In this document: positions 1-7,305 of the stretch, piece by piece | Layout: each line of letters opens with the position of its first letter | How positions within the stretch are numbered: position 1 is the stretch's first letter | DNA from: Sulfurimonas sp. | GTDB lineage: Bacteria > Campylobacterota > Campylobacteria > Campylobacterales > Sulfurimonadaceae | Reading direction: 5' to 3' | Length of the DNA: 51,230 nucleotides | Assembly (NCBI GenBank): GCA_016744115.1 | Contig: JADGEZ010000012.1 | Location: forward strand, 1-51,230 | Translations under genes and position numbers: made by a program | The notes under the pieces: generated by a model | Seen by the model: only the letters and a program-made list of their open reading frames with translations | What the model was told of the DNA's origin: nothing | Database searches by the model: none

Positions 1-91
1 AAGTGAGGAATGACGGAAGTTTGAAGTGCGGAATGAGAGAGGTTTGAAGCACTCAATGAGGGGAGTTTGAAGTATGGAATGACGGAAGTTT
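1..91. repeat. Degenerate 23-bp tandem repeat, left end
   Basis: Four head-to-tail units lie at 1-22 (22 bp, first base cut by the window edge), 23-45, 46-68 and 69-91. Each is built as gaagt(g/a) + cggaatga + (c/g)ggaagttt with several substitutions. The period is exactly 23 bp, which is not a multiple of three, so this is not a peptide repeat. The same family occurs at 51119-51230 in the opposite orientation. From 92 to 157 (downstream of pssA on the minus strand) I see no gene. The function is unknown. It could be an intergenic dispersed repeat at which a draft contig broke. Confidence 0.8.
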
Positions 92-157
92 CAAGTTTAT
101 GTGCGGGGCTGTATCTACTCTTTGGGAATTTTATTGAGCCTGATTCAAGCGTTAAAA

Positions 158-715
158 TTAAGGATGTCGAACCTTAACTTTTGAATTCAAACTCCATCCG
201 ATGAGAGCCATACATCCTATGACAATAAAAGAGTGAGAGATGTCATAAGCATGTGATAGATACACTAACCAAAGGAGTATCGCTCCAAGTGGCGTTGGAA
301 CACCAGTAAAGTATTTATCCACATCTCCTGCATCTGTATGTATATTAAAGTGTATTAATCTTCTAAGTCCAGATATTACATAGTATATACTTACTATTGA
401 TGCTATGATTAAAGAAAAACCTGATAAAGAGGGAGCATAGACAGCTTCAAAAATTAAAAATACTGGCACAAGAACAAAACTTAAAAAATCAGCAAAGCTG
501 TCTAGTTGAACACCAAATTCATTAGATAGATTATATTTTCTAGCGATTTTTCCATCAAAAATGTCAAAAGCTCCACCAATCCATGCTAGAATGACAGCTA
601 AGAAAAAATTATCTTGAGTGATAAAGTATGTAGCTAGCAAGCCAGAAGTGATATTTACAAAGGTAAATAGATTAGCAAGATTAAAGTGTGATGAGGGAGT
701 CCATAAAAATTTCAT
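158..715 (-). CDS. pssA: CDP-diacylglycerol--serine O-phosphatidyltransferase (PssA type)
   Basis: An integral membrane CDP-alcohol phosphatidyltransferase of 185 aa. The full family signature is visible: D51, D54, G55, A58-R59, G68, D72 and D76, i.e. DxxDGxxAR-x8-G-xxx-D-xxx-D, which holds the metal ions and the CDP-lipid. The surrounding segment FGVQLDSFADFLSF and the later TGVPTPLGA resemble bacterial type II phosphatidylserine synthases more than phosphatidylglycerophosphate synthases. Multiple hydrophobic segments follow. The product would be phosphatidylserine, the precursor of phosphatidylethanolamine. The protein is rather short for PssA (often 230 aa or more), so another CDP-alcohol transferase specificity cannot be excluded. 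It is divergent from feoA. Confidence 0.8.
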   Translation of the reverse strand: MKFLWTPSSHFNLANLFTFVNITSGLLATYFITQDNFFLAVILAWIGGAFDIFDGKIARKYNLSNEFGVQLDSFADFLSFVLVPVFLIFEAVYAPSLSGFSLIIASIVSIYYVISGLRRLIHFNIHTDAGDVDKYFTGVPTPLGAILLWLVYLSHAYDISHSFIVIGCMALIGWSLNSKVKVRHP

Positions 716-815
716 TTAATGACCTTTAGTATTTTAAATTTTTTGTATTATTATATCATTAAACATTCTTTATGTAAATATGAGTAAAATATATTAGTAC
801 TTAGTAACTTAAATT

Positions 816-830
816 TGATAAAGATTATCA
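816..830 (+). promoter_or_regulatory. Fur box upstream of feoAB
   Basis: The sequence TGATAA-AGA-TTATCA is a perfect 6-3-6 inverted repeat. It matches the classical 7-1-7 Fur operator (TGATAAT-N-ATTATCA) with one mismatch. It lies about 110 bp upstream of feoA in the divergent pssA/feoA gap, as expected for iron repression of ferrous iron uptake. Seen directly; the regulator is inferred from the family. Confidence 0.75.
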
Positions 831-896
831 GTATTAAGGAGTGTGTAAGTGGATATGTATTAAAATAATAAATCTTTTTTATGTAAGAAGTGCAAT

Positions 897-916
897 GACT
901 AAATATAATTTTAGTC
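897..916. promoter_or_regulatory. Palindrome with TATAAT in its centre, upstream of feoA
   Basis: GACTAAA (897-903), a 6-base centre TATAAT (904-909), then TTTAGTC (910-916) form a perfect 7-bp inverted repeat. The centre reads as a -10 hexamer about 30 bp before the feoA start. It could be the feoAB promoter overlapped by an operator, or a short RNA hairpin in the 5' leader. Which one is not determined. Confidence 0.4.
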
Positions 917-939
917 TTAAAAAATAATAAGAAGCAAGT

Positions 940-1173
940 ATGACAACATTGATAGACTGTGACAAAAACACTAAAGTAAGAGTAACAAAATTAAATGCAA
1001 AAGGTGATTTAAAACAAAGACTAATCTCTTTTGGCATTATGAAAAAAACCGTGATAAAAGTACTAGAACATGCTCCTGCAAAGAGTACTATAGAGATTAA
1101 AGTAGGTAAAATGAGAATTGCGATGCGTGCAAAAGAAGCAGCTTTAATAGAGGTAGAAAAATTAGATGAATAA
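940..1173 (+). CDS. feoA: Ferrous iron transport protein A
   Basis: A 77-aa SH3-like FeoA protein, a small cytosolic partner of FeoB thought to modulate Fe(II) uptake. The typical FeoA pattern is present: a basic N-terminal strand, LKQRLISFGIMKK around residues 25-36, and a terminal stretch with MRIAMRAKEAALIEV. The gene overlaps feoB by 8 bp (feoB ATG at 1166, feoA TAA at 1171-1173), so the two are translationally coupled. A Fur box lies upstream. The ribosome binding site is weak (AAGAAG around 929). Confidence 0.9.
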   Translation: MTTLIDCDKNTKVRVTKLNAKGDLKQRLISFGIMKKTVIKVLEHAPAKSTIEIKVGKMRIAMRAKEAALIEVEKLDE

Positions 1174-3307
1174 TGAAGAAGTTAAGTCATGTCCAGTTAC
1201 AGCAAAACACATAAAAATAGCACTAGTAGGACAACCAAATGTTGGCAAAAGTATGCTTATCAACTCTGTATCAAATGCACACTTACAGGTTGGAAATTTC
1301 TCTGGTGTTACTGTAGATAAAAGCGAGGTTTTATTTGATTATAAAGAGTATTCATTTACCGTTGTAGATTTACCTGGGACTTATGCTTTTACGGACTATA
1401 CTATAGAAGAAAGAGTTACTCATGATTATCTTTGTGCTGAGAGTTATGACATAATTATCAATGTAATAGATTCTACTTCGCTAGAGAAAAATCTTCAACT
1501 TACAGCAGAGCTCATGACAATGAGTAAAAATATGCTTATCGCCCTAAATATGAGTGATGAAGCGAAAAAAGAATCTATAGACATTAATGCAAAATATATG
1601 TCAGAATTACTTGATATACCTTGCATAAAGGTATCTGCTGTTACAAAAGAGGGGATAGAAGAACTGGTAGATGCTGTTATTTTACTCAAAGAGCAGGATA
1701 AACAAGTTCAAAAATTGATTTTCTCAGAAGCAGTTGAAGAAGAGATAACAATTATAGTCGAGTATCTCAAAAAACATAAGTACCAAGCTGTAAATTCACA
1801 TAGAAATATCGCAATAAACTTACTCAAAAACAATGAAAAAACTTATGAAAAACTACATGAAAATCCTATATGGACGCAACTACAACCGATTTTAATAGAA
1901 TCTTCTAAGCATATAGAATTACATCATGATACAGATGATATTAAAGAAGCTTTTGCGGAGGAATATGCAGCATTTAACCGTGGAATCGTAACTGAGGTCT
2001 TACATAAAACTAAGATAAAAGAAACAAAAACATTAACAGAAAAAATAGATTCTGTCTTGATTCATCCAATAGTGGGAATACCAATATTTTTATTTTTTAT
2101 GTGGGGCTTATTTCAATTAACTTTTGAAATAGGTTCTATTCCTATGGATTGGATTGATGCTTTTTTTACTTGGTTTGGCTCTACTGTTGGTAGTACTATC
2201 ACTCATGATGGTGTTCGTTCACTTATTGTTGATGGAATTATTGCGGGTGTTGGTGCAGTAATCCTTTTTATCCCAAATATTATTATTCTTTTTATTGGGA
2301 TAGCGCTTTTAGAAAGCACGGGTTATATGTCTAGGGTCGCATTTTTACTAGATGGATTTTTTCATAAATTTGGTCTTCATGGGCAGTCATTTATTCCCCT
2401 TGTATCTGGGTTTGGTTGTTCTATCCCTGCATATATGTCTGCGAGAATTTTGAAAAATGACAGAGATAGATTGCTCACTTTATTTATCATTAGTTTTATG
2501 TCTTGTGGGGCTAGATTACCTGTTTATGTTTTGTTTATAGGTGCATTTTTCTCTCCCCAAATGGCTGCAAATATGCTGTTTGCTATATATATTGCTGGAG
2601 CGATGTTAGGTTTAGTAGCTGCGAAAATTCTTAAACTGACTGCTTTTAAAGGTTCAGATGAACCCTTTGTTATGGAAATGCCAAAGTATAGACTACCATC
2701 TTTGAGACTTATGTGGCATACCGTTTTTACAAAAACGATGATGTACTTGAAAAAAGCTGGTACTTTTATTGCAGCGGCATCTATGCTCATTTGGTTTTTA
2801 AGTAATTATCCACAAAATTTGCAACTTAGTCATGAGTATGCGAGTAAAATTAAAAAAACATCTAATATTGAAGAAAAAAAAGATTTAAAAAATAAATTAG
2901 CAGAAGCACATTTAGAACAAAGTTACTTAGGAGTTATTGGGAAATTTTCACAACCGCTTTTTGAACCACTTGGATTTGACTGGAAAATGAGTGTAGCCTT
3001 GCAAACTGGTTTAGCAGCTAAAGAGGTCGTGGTATCAACACTTGGTGTATTATACGCATTAGGTGATGATGTAGATGAAGAGAATAAATCATTAATATCT
3101 GCGATTTCAAAAAATATTTCTTTTGCTTCAGCTGTTTCATTTATCGTTGTTATAATGATTTATTTACCATGTTTAGCTGCTTCTATTGTTTTTACTCGTG
3201 AGGCTGGAGGAATTAAATATTTCTTTTATCTTTTTACATTTACATCTATAGGAGCATATTTTATGGCATATATAGCTTACAACATAGTTCAGTTGTTTTC
3301 TTATTAA
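1166..3307 (+). CDS. feoB: Ferrous iron transporter B
   Basis: A 713-aa inner-membrane Fe(II) transporter with an N-terminal G-protein domain. G1 is GQPNVGKS at residues 22-29, G3 is DLPG at 68-71 and G4 is NMSD at 128-131. A helical spacer follows, then the Nramp-unrelated FeoB membrane core from about residue 295. Both conserved gate motifs with their cysteines are visible: GFGCSIPA (about 415-422) and SCGARLP (about 446-452). Length and architecture are normal. It overlaps feoA, and the upstream Fur box predicts induction under iron limitation. No feoC is present. Confidence 0.97.
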   Translation: MNNEEVKSCPVTAKHIKIALVGQPNVGKSMLINSVSNAHLQVGNFSGVTVDKSEVLFDYKEYSFTVVDLPGTYAFTDYTIEERVTHDYLCAESYDIIINVIDSTSLEKNLQLTAELMTMSKNMLIALNMSDEAKKESIDINAKYMSELLDIPCIKVSAVTKEGIEELVDAVILLKEQDKQVQKLIFSEAVEEEITIIVEYLKKHKYQAVNSHRNIAINLLKNNEKTYEKLHENPIWTQLQPILIESSKHIELHHDTDDIKEAFAEEYAAFNRGIVTEVLHKTKIKETKTLTEKIDSVLIHPIVGIPIFLFFMWGLFQLTFEIGSIPMDWIDAFFTWFGSTVGSTITHDGVRSLIVDGIIAGVGAVILFIPNIIILFIGIALLESTGYMSRVAFLLDGFFHKFGLHGQSFIPLVSGFGCSIPAYMSARILKNDRDRLLTLFIISFMSCGARLPVYVLFIGAFFSPQMAANMLFAIYIAGAMLGLVAAKILKLTAFKGSDEPFVMEMPKYRLPSLRLMWHTVFTKTMMYLKKAGTFIAAASMLIWFLSNYPQNLQLSHEYASKIKKTSNIEEKKDLKNKLAEAHLEQSYLGVIGKFSQPLFEPLGFDWKMSVALQTGLAAKEVVVSTLGVLYALGDDVDEENKSLISAISKNISFASAVSFIVVIMIYLPCLAASIVFTREAGGIKYFFYLFTFTSIGAYFMAYIAYNIVQLFSY

Positions 3308-3371
3308 CTATTTTAGAGATATACTTATCGAAGATCGAAGAAAAATTTATCAAAATATAGGCTATACATAA

Positions 3372-4034
3372 ATGAAAAAAATTTTAATGATAGAAGATGA
3401 CTTAGAATTAGCGGAAATATTGACAGAGTATTTAGAACAGTTTGAATTTAATGTTGTTACAGAAGATGATCCTTTTAAAGCAGTAAGCATTTTAAAATTA
3501 GAACCTTTTAATTTGGTTATTTTAGATTTAACACTTCCTGGTATGGATGGTTTAGAAGTATGTGAAGCTATTCGTGAGAGGCAAGATATCCCTATAATCA
3601 TCTCTTCTGCAAGAAGTGATCTCTCTGATAAAGTGAAAGCTTTAGAACTCGGAGCAGATGATTATATGCCAAAGCCTTATGATCCTAGAGAATTAGAAGC
3701 TAGAATACATTCTGTTTTAAGAAGATATGCAGCAAAAACAGAAGCAAAAGAAGAATCTAAAAGTGATTTTAAATGTGATAATGCAACAATGCTGATTTCT
3801 TATAAGAATAGAAATATAGACTTGACAAATGCTGAGTTTGGGATTCTTTCTTATATGATTTCTAAGCAAGGTTTAGTTGTTTCGCGTGAAGATTTAATCC
3901 ATAATGTAAATGCAATAAATGAAGATTCTTCAAACAAAAGTATAGATGTGATGGTTGGGAGAATTAGAAATAAGTTAGGTGATAAAACACTCATAGAATC
4001 AGTTCGTGGCGTAGGCTATAAGCTACTGAAATAA
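3372..4034 (+). CDS. OmpR/PhoB-family response regulator
   Basis: A 220-aa two-domain regulator. The receiver domain (about 1-115) has the acidic pair E8/D9-D10, phospho-acceptor D52 (LVILDLTLPGMDG) and K101 (MPKPYDP). A winged-helix DNA-binding domain (about 130-220) ends in the usual SIDVMVGRIRNKLG and VRGVGYKL. It lies 64 bp after feoB and 21 bp before the kinase gene. The pairing with that kinase suggests an ArsR-like (acid response, HP0166-type) regulator of Campylobacterota, but the assignment rests on resemblance only; CrdR or another orthologue remains possible. Confidence 0.9.
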   Translation: MKKILMIEDDLELAEILTEYLEQFEFNVVTEDDPFKAVSILKLEPFNLVILDLTLPGMDGLEVCEAIRERQDIPIIISSARSDLSDKVKALELGADDYMPKPYDPRELEARIHSVLRRYAAKTEAKEESKSDFKCDNATMLISYKNRNIDLTNAEFGILSYMISKQGLVVSREDLIHNVNAINEDSSNKSIDVMVGRIRNKLGDKTLIESVRGVGYKLLK

Positions 4035-4055
4035 ATAAGTAAAGAGAACAAAAAA

Positions 4056-5321
4056 TTGAAAAAACACGCCGTTTTATTTACTGTTCTTTTTGCCTTAGTA
4101 GTTACACTCATTAGTGTAAGTGCTGTGTTTTTAGAGTTTTATAAACTTAATAAAAAACAGTATATTAATAATATATTCACTAAATATACAGTTATTACTC
4201 AGATATATAAAAATCATCAACAAAACGAAAACTCCGATATTATGTTTGAAGCAAATCTCGCAGTATATAAATTTAAAATTTCAAAAGATATTGATGAACA
4301 AAAAAAAATTTTAGAAAATGGAAAAATTTTAAAACAAGAAGGTTTTAAAAATATGAGTTTAGTAGTAGATAAACAAGATTTACTCACACTCAAGGTAAAA
4401 AGCTTAAGAACTACTATGATTGAATATAGAGAAAGAATATATTTTTATATTCAGTCTCCTAAAAGTTTTGCACTTATCGAAGATGAAGAATTAAGACCTT
4501 ATAAACCGTGGAATATTCTATATGCTTATGCAAGTATTGTGCTTGTTTTAATTGTTTCATATTTACTGATATTACAAAGACTTAGACCACTTACTAGGTT
4601 AAGAAGAAATATTGCTAAGTTTGGTGATGGAGTAATGAATATTTCATTTGCAACAGATGGAACAGATGAGATAGCACTTATTGCAAATGAGATGGAAAAT
4701 ACAAGAGTAAAGATTAATACTATTTTAGAATCTCGAACACTCTTTTTAAGAAATGTGATGCACGAGTTAAAAACTCCTATTGCTAAAGGAACTATTGCGA
4801 CACAAATGCTAGACTCCCAAAAACAAATTAAGAGATTTTCATCAATATTTGGACGCTTAGAGTCTCTTGTGGGTGAGTTTGCTCTTATTGAGGAAGTTAC
4901 AAGTATTCATGACAAAAAAAATTTTAAAGAATATCGTTTAGTTGATATAATTGATGGAGCTATTGATATGGCGATGATAAACGCTAGTAGTATTACTGTC
5001 AATATTCTAAATTCTAAAAAAATGTATGTTAATTACAGACTCTATATAACAGCGGTTAAAAATATGATTGATAATGGTATAAAATACTCAACAGATGGAC
5101 ATATTAAAATAGTGATGATAAATGATGAACTTTGTTTTGAAAGTAAGGGCGAATGTTTAAGACATCCATTAAAATATTATATAGAACCTTTTACCAAAGA
5201 CAATCCTTCTAAAAATAGCTTTGGCTTAGGCTTATACCTTGTTGATTCTATACTCAAAGCACATAGTGAAGTTCTTGCACATGAATATGATAACGGCACT
5301 AACCGTTTTATATTTGTCTAA
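4056..5321 (+). CDS. Membrane sensor histidine kinase, ArsS-like
   Basis: A 421-aa kinase starting with TTG (no in-frame ATG nearby; AAAGAGA at 4041 is the likely ribosome binding site). A transmembrane helix at about 8-26, a periplasmic sensor of about 120 aa, and a second helix at about 151-172 precede a HAMP-like linker. The H box is [14 protein letters not shown] with phospho-acceptor His236. The N box is [10 protein letters not shown] (about 336-345) and the G box is SFGLGLYL (about 387-394). The H-box wording and short ATPase domain are like the epsilonproteobacterial ArsS acid sensor. Ligand unknown. Confidence 0.85.
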   Translation: MKKHAVLFTVLFALVVTLISVSAVFLEFYKLNKKQYINNIFTKYTVITQIYKNHQQNENSDIMFEANLAVYKFKISKDIDEQKKILENGKILKQEGFKNMSLVVDKQDLLTLKVKSLRTTMIEYRERIYFYIQSPKSFALIEDEELRPYKPWNILYAYASIVLVLIVSYLLILQRLRPLTRLRRNIAKFGDGVMNISFATDGTDEIALIANEMENTRVKINTILESRTLFLRNVMHELKTPIAKGTIATQMLDSQKQIKRFSSIFGRLESLVGEFALIEEVTSIHDKKNFKEYRLVDIIDGAIDMAMINASSITVNILNSKKMYVNYRLYITAVKNMIDNGIKYSTDGHIKIVMINDELCFESKGECLRHPLKYYIEPFTKDNPSKNSFGLGLYLVDSILKAHSEVLAHEYDNGTNRFIFV

Positions 5322-5341
5322 ACTTATGTTTGTGTGATATT

Positions 5342-6727
5342 ATGATGTATAAGAATAAAAATTTAATTTTATTAATATTTTTTATTATTATAACTTGCTT
5401 ATCTTACCTTTCATACAATTTATTAAAACCCTCTCTTTTAAGTAAAATCAAAAAATCTAAAGAGTTAAATATTGTTTTTTTAAATGCACAATCAACTTAC
5501 TATATAGGTGTCAATGGTGAAGAAGGTTTTGAATATCATCTCTTAAAATCTTATGCAGAGTATTTAGGGGTAGAGCTTAAAATAACTACTGTTAATACTG
5601 TTGAAGAAGCTATAGGGTATAGAAATAATCCAAGTATACATATTATCTCAGCATCCTTTACAAAAACTCCTTCACGAAAGCATAAATTTAACTTTGGACC
5701 CTCTTATTTTGAAGTACAACAGCAGGTTGTTTGCAACAGAAGTATGATTGGAAAAAGAAATTTTCCAAGGAATATAGACGGCTTGTCTAACCTTAATCTT
5801 AGAGTAGGTGAGGGGACAAGTTATAGCGAAACAATTCGTTCATTAGTAAAAGATGGTTTTGATCTAAATGCAACATTTAGTTCTGAATATTCAACAGAGG
5901 AATTGCTAAAACAAGTATCATCTCATGAAATTGATTGCACTATTGCTGATTCAAATATATACGCTTTAAATTTAAGATATTACCCTGAAATGGATATGGC
6001 ATTTACTATTAGTGGTAGGGAACAATTAGCATGGGTCTTAGCTGAAAATTCTGATGAGCTAGCAAAGGATATGTATGTTTGGTTAAATGATTTTACTCAA
6101 AGAGGTAAGATGGCTCAACTCAAAGATCATTATTATAGTAATGTACACTTTTTTGATTATTATGATACTAAAATATTTTATAAAAGAATTAGGACTAGAC
6201 TAGTTAAATATAAAAAGTTTTTTTTAAAGGCAGCTAAAAAATATAATATTCCATGGAAACTATTAGCCGCAATGTCTTATCAAGAATCACACTGGAATCC
6301 AAGTGCAAAAAGCTTTACGGGTGTGCGTGGAATGATGATGCTTACTCGTACTACAGCAAAAACTTTAGGTGTTGAAAATAGACTAGATCCAGAACAAAGT
6401 ATCTTAGGAGGTGCAAAATATATTAAAAAAATGATAAAACTTGTACCACAAGATGTAAAAGATGAAAACCGTTTAAAATTTGCACTAGCTGCGTATAATG
6501 TAGGTAGAGGACATATTCAAGATGCTAGGAAACTTGCTAAAAGATTAGGTTATAACCAAAGTATATGGAGTGATCTAAAAAAAGTATTGCCACTATTGGA
6601 AAAGAAAATATATTATGCAAGGTTGAAATACGGATATGCTAGAGGTGAAGAAGCTGTAAAATATGTGGAAGCAATATACGATTATAGAGATATATTGGAA
6701 AAAATATCAAGAAAAGACATTAAATAA
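5342..6727 (+). CDS. mltF: MltF-like protein: solute-binding domain plus lytic transglycosylase
   Basis: About 461 aa. An N-terminal hydrophobic anchor (about 6-24) is followed by a periplasmic SBP_bac_3-type domain (about 35-270, starting [12 protein letters not shown]) and a C-terminal SLT domain. The SLT domain has [15 protein letters not shown], with the catalytic Glu near residue 315, and the family segments [17 protein letters not shown] and [11 protein letters not shown]. This is the MltF architecture, which cleaves glycan strands to 1,6-anhydroMurNAc. An upstream TTG at 5330 is in frame, but ATG 5342 or 5345 looks more natural. It follows the kinase gene by only 20 bp, so it is probably co-transcribed with the two-component system. 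Confidence 0.85.
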   Translation: MMYKNKNLILLIFFIIITCLSYLSYNLLKPSLLSKIKKSKELNIVFLNAQSTYYIGVNGEEGFEYHLLKSYAEYLGVELKITTVNTVEEAIGYRNNPSIHIISASFTKTPSRKHKFNFGPSYFEVQQQVVCNRSMIGKRNFPRNIDGLSNLNLRVGEGTSYSETIRSLVKDGFDLNATFSSEYSTEELLKQVSSHEIDCTIADSNIYALNLRYYPEMDMAFTISGREQLAWVLAENSDELAKDMYVWLNDFTQRGKMAQLKDHYYSNVHFFDYYDTKIFYKRIRTRLVKYKKFFLKAAKKYNIPWKLLAAMSYQESHWNPSAKSFTGVRGMMMLTRTTAKTLGVENRLDPEQSILGGAKYIKKMIKLVPQDVKDENRLKFALAAYNVGRGHIQDARKLAKRLGYNQSIWSDLKKVLPLLEKKIYYARLKYGYARGEEAVKYVEAIYDYRDILEKISRKDIK

Positions 6728-6745
6728 GTATTTTTTATATTAAAA

Positions 6746-6758
6746 ATTAATATTTAAT
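6746..6758 (+). promoter_or_regulatory. AT-rich motif ATTAATATTTAAT upstream of the adhesin gene
   Basis: This 13-mer lies in the very AT-rich gap 6728-6826. The same core occurs upstream of pal (25618) and slyD (27152), and the 11-mer ATTAATATTTA occurs upstream of rplU (11026). It is probably part of AT-rich Campylobacterota sigma-70 promoters. No clear -10 hexamer was picked here. Confidence 0.3.
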
Positions 6759-6826
6759 ATATAACTTATTTTTAAAGGAATTTTTTGGTAATATGTGTAA
6801 ATTTATATTTCCAAGGAAGGAAGTTC

Positions 6827-7282
6827 ATGTTATTAATGAAAAATATAAAGACACTTTTTATAATTTTACTTAGCACATTCCTTTTGTTTCTTTTAGGCTG
6901 TAGTAGAGAGGAAACAAAAAAGAAAATCGAACTCAAAAATCCAAAAACTATACGATTAATCGGTGACATAGCAGGTTTAAATTACACTTGTAGTTCAGGA
7001 AAAAGTGGTGTTACAAATACTCGTGGTGAAATTACTTGTGAAAGTGGTGATTTTGTTACTCTTTCTTTTAGATCGAATGTTTTAGGCAAAGTAAGTATGA
7101 GAAGAAATATAACACCCTATACAATTTTCCCTGACAATGAAGAAGCAGCTATAAACTTTGAACGACTGATGCAAACATTAGATACTGATGGTAATTTAAG
7201 TAATGGTATAGAGTTAAACTCAGATCTCCTAGTTAGCTCACAAGAGATTGATTTTATATCACCAAGTTTTAAGCAGACATAG
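6827..7282 (+). CDS. N-terminal part of a frameshifted cadherin-repeat lipoprotein
   Basis: The first part of a surface lipoprotein. ATG 6827 is preferred over the upstream in-frame TTG 6785 because AAGGAAGG lies at 6813-6820. The signal peptide ends in a lipobox LLGC (Cys about residue 24). The module that follows (GLNYTCSSGKSGVTNTRGEITCESGD, given here only as a region around 6973-7056) resembles N-terminal modules of large bacterial adhesins, as does LDTDGNLSNGIEL. The frame ends at TAG 7280. One extra A at 7271-7272 would read on as FKADIESRLEQDVVLVPKAD into the next frame, so this is one gene broken by a single-base loss. Confidence 0.75.
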   Translation: MLLMKNIKTLFIILLSTFLLFLLGCSREETKKKIELKNPKTIRLIGDIAGLNYTCSSGKSGVTNTRGEITCESGDFVTLSFRSNVLGKVSMRRNITPYTIFPDNEEAAINFERLMQTLDTDGNLSNGIELNSDLLVSSQEIDFISPSFKQT

Positions 7283-7305
7283 AATCTCGTTTAGAACAAG
7301 ATGTA

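Noticed and set aside
1..91. CRISPR array
   Set aside because: Units abut directly with no spacers, are degenerate, and no cas genes are present.
2524..2790. Antisense ORF in feoB
   Set aside because: Contained in the FeoB membrane core; no independent support.
5330..5341. TTG 5330 as start of the MltF-like gene
   Set aside because: ATG 5342/5345 follow in frame and directly precede the membrane anchor; the TTG adds only four unlikely residues.
7262..7282. Programmed -1 frameshift at T-TTT-AAG linking the two halves of the adhesin
   Set aside because: Slipping back one base on this heptamer would place TAA (7270-7272) in the A site, a stop codon. A lost A is the simpler explanation.
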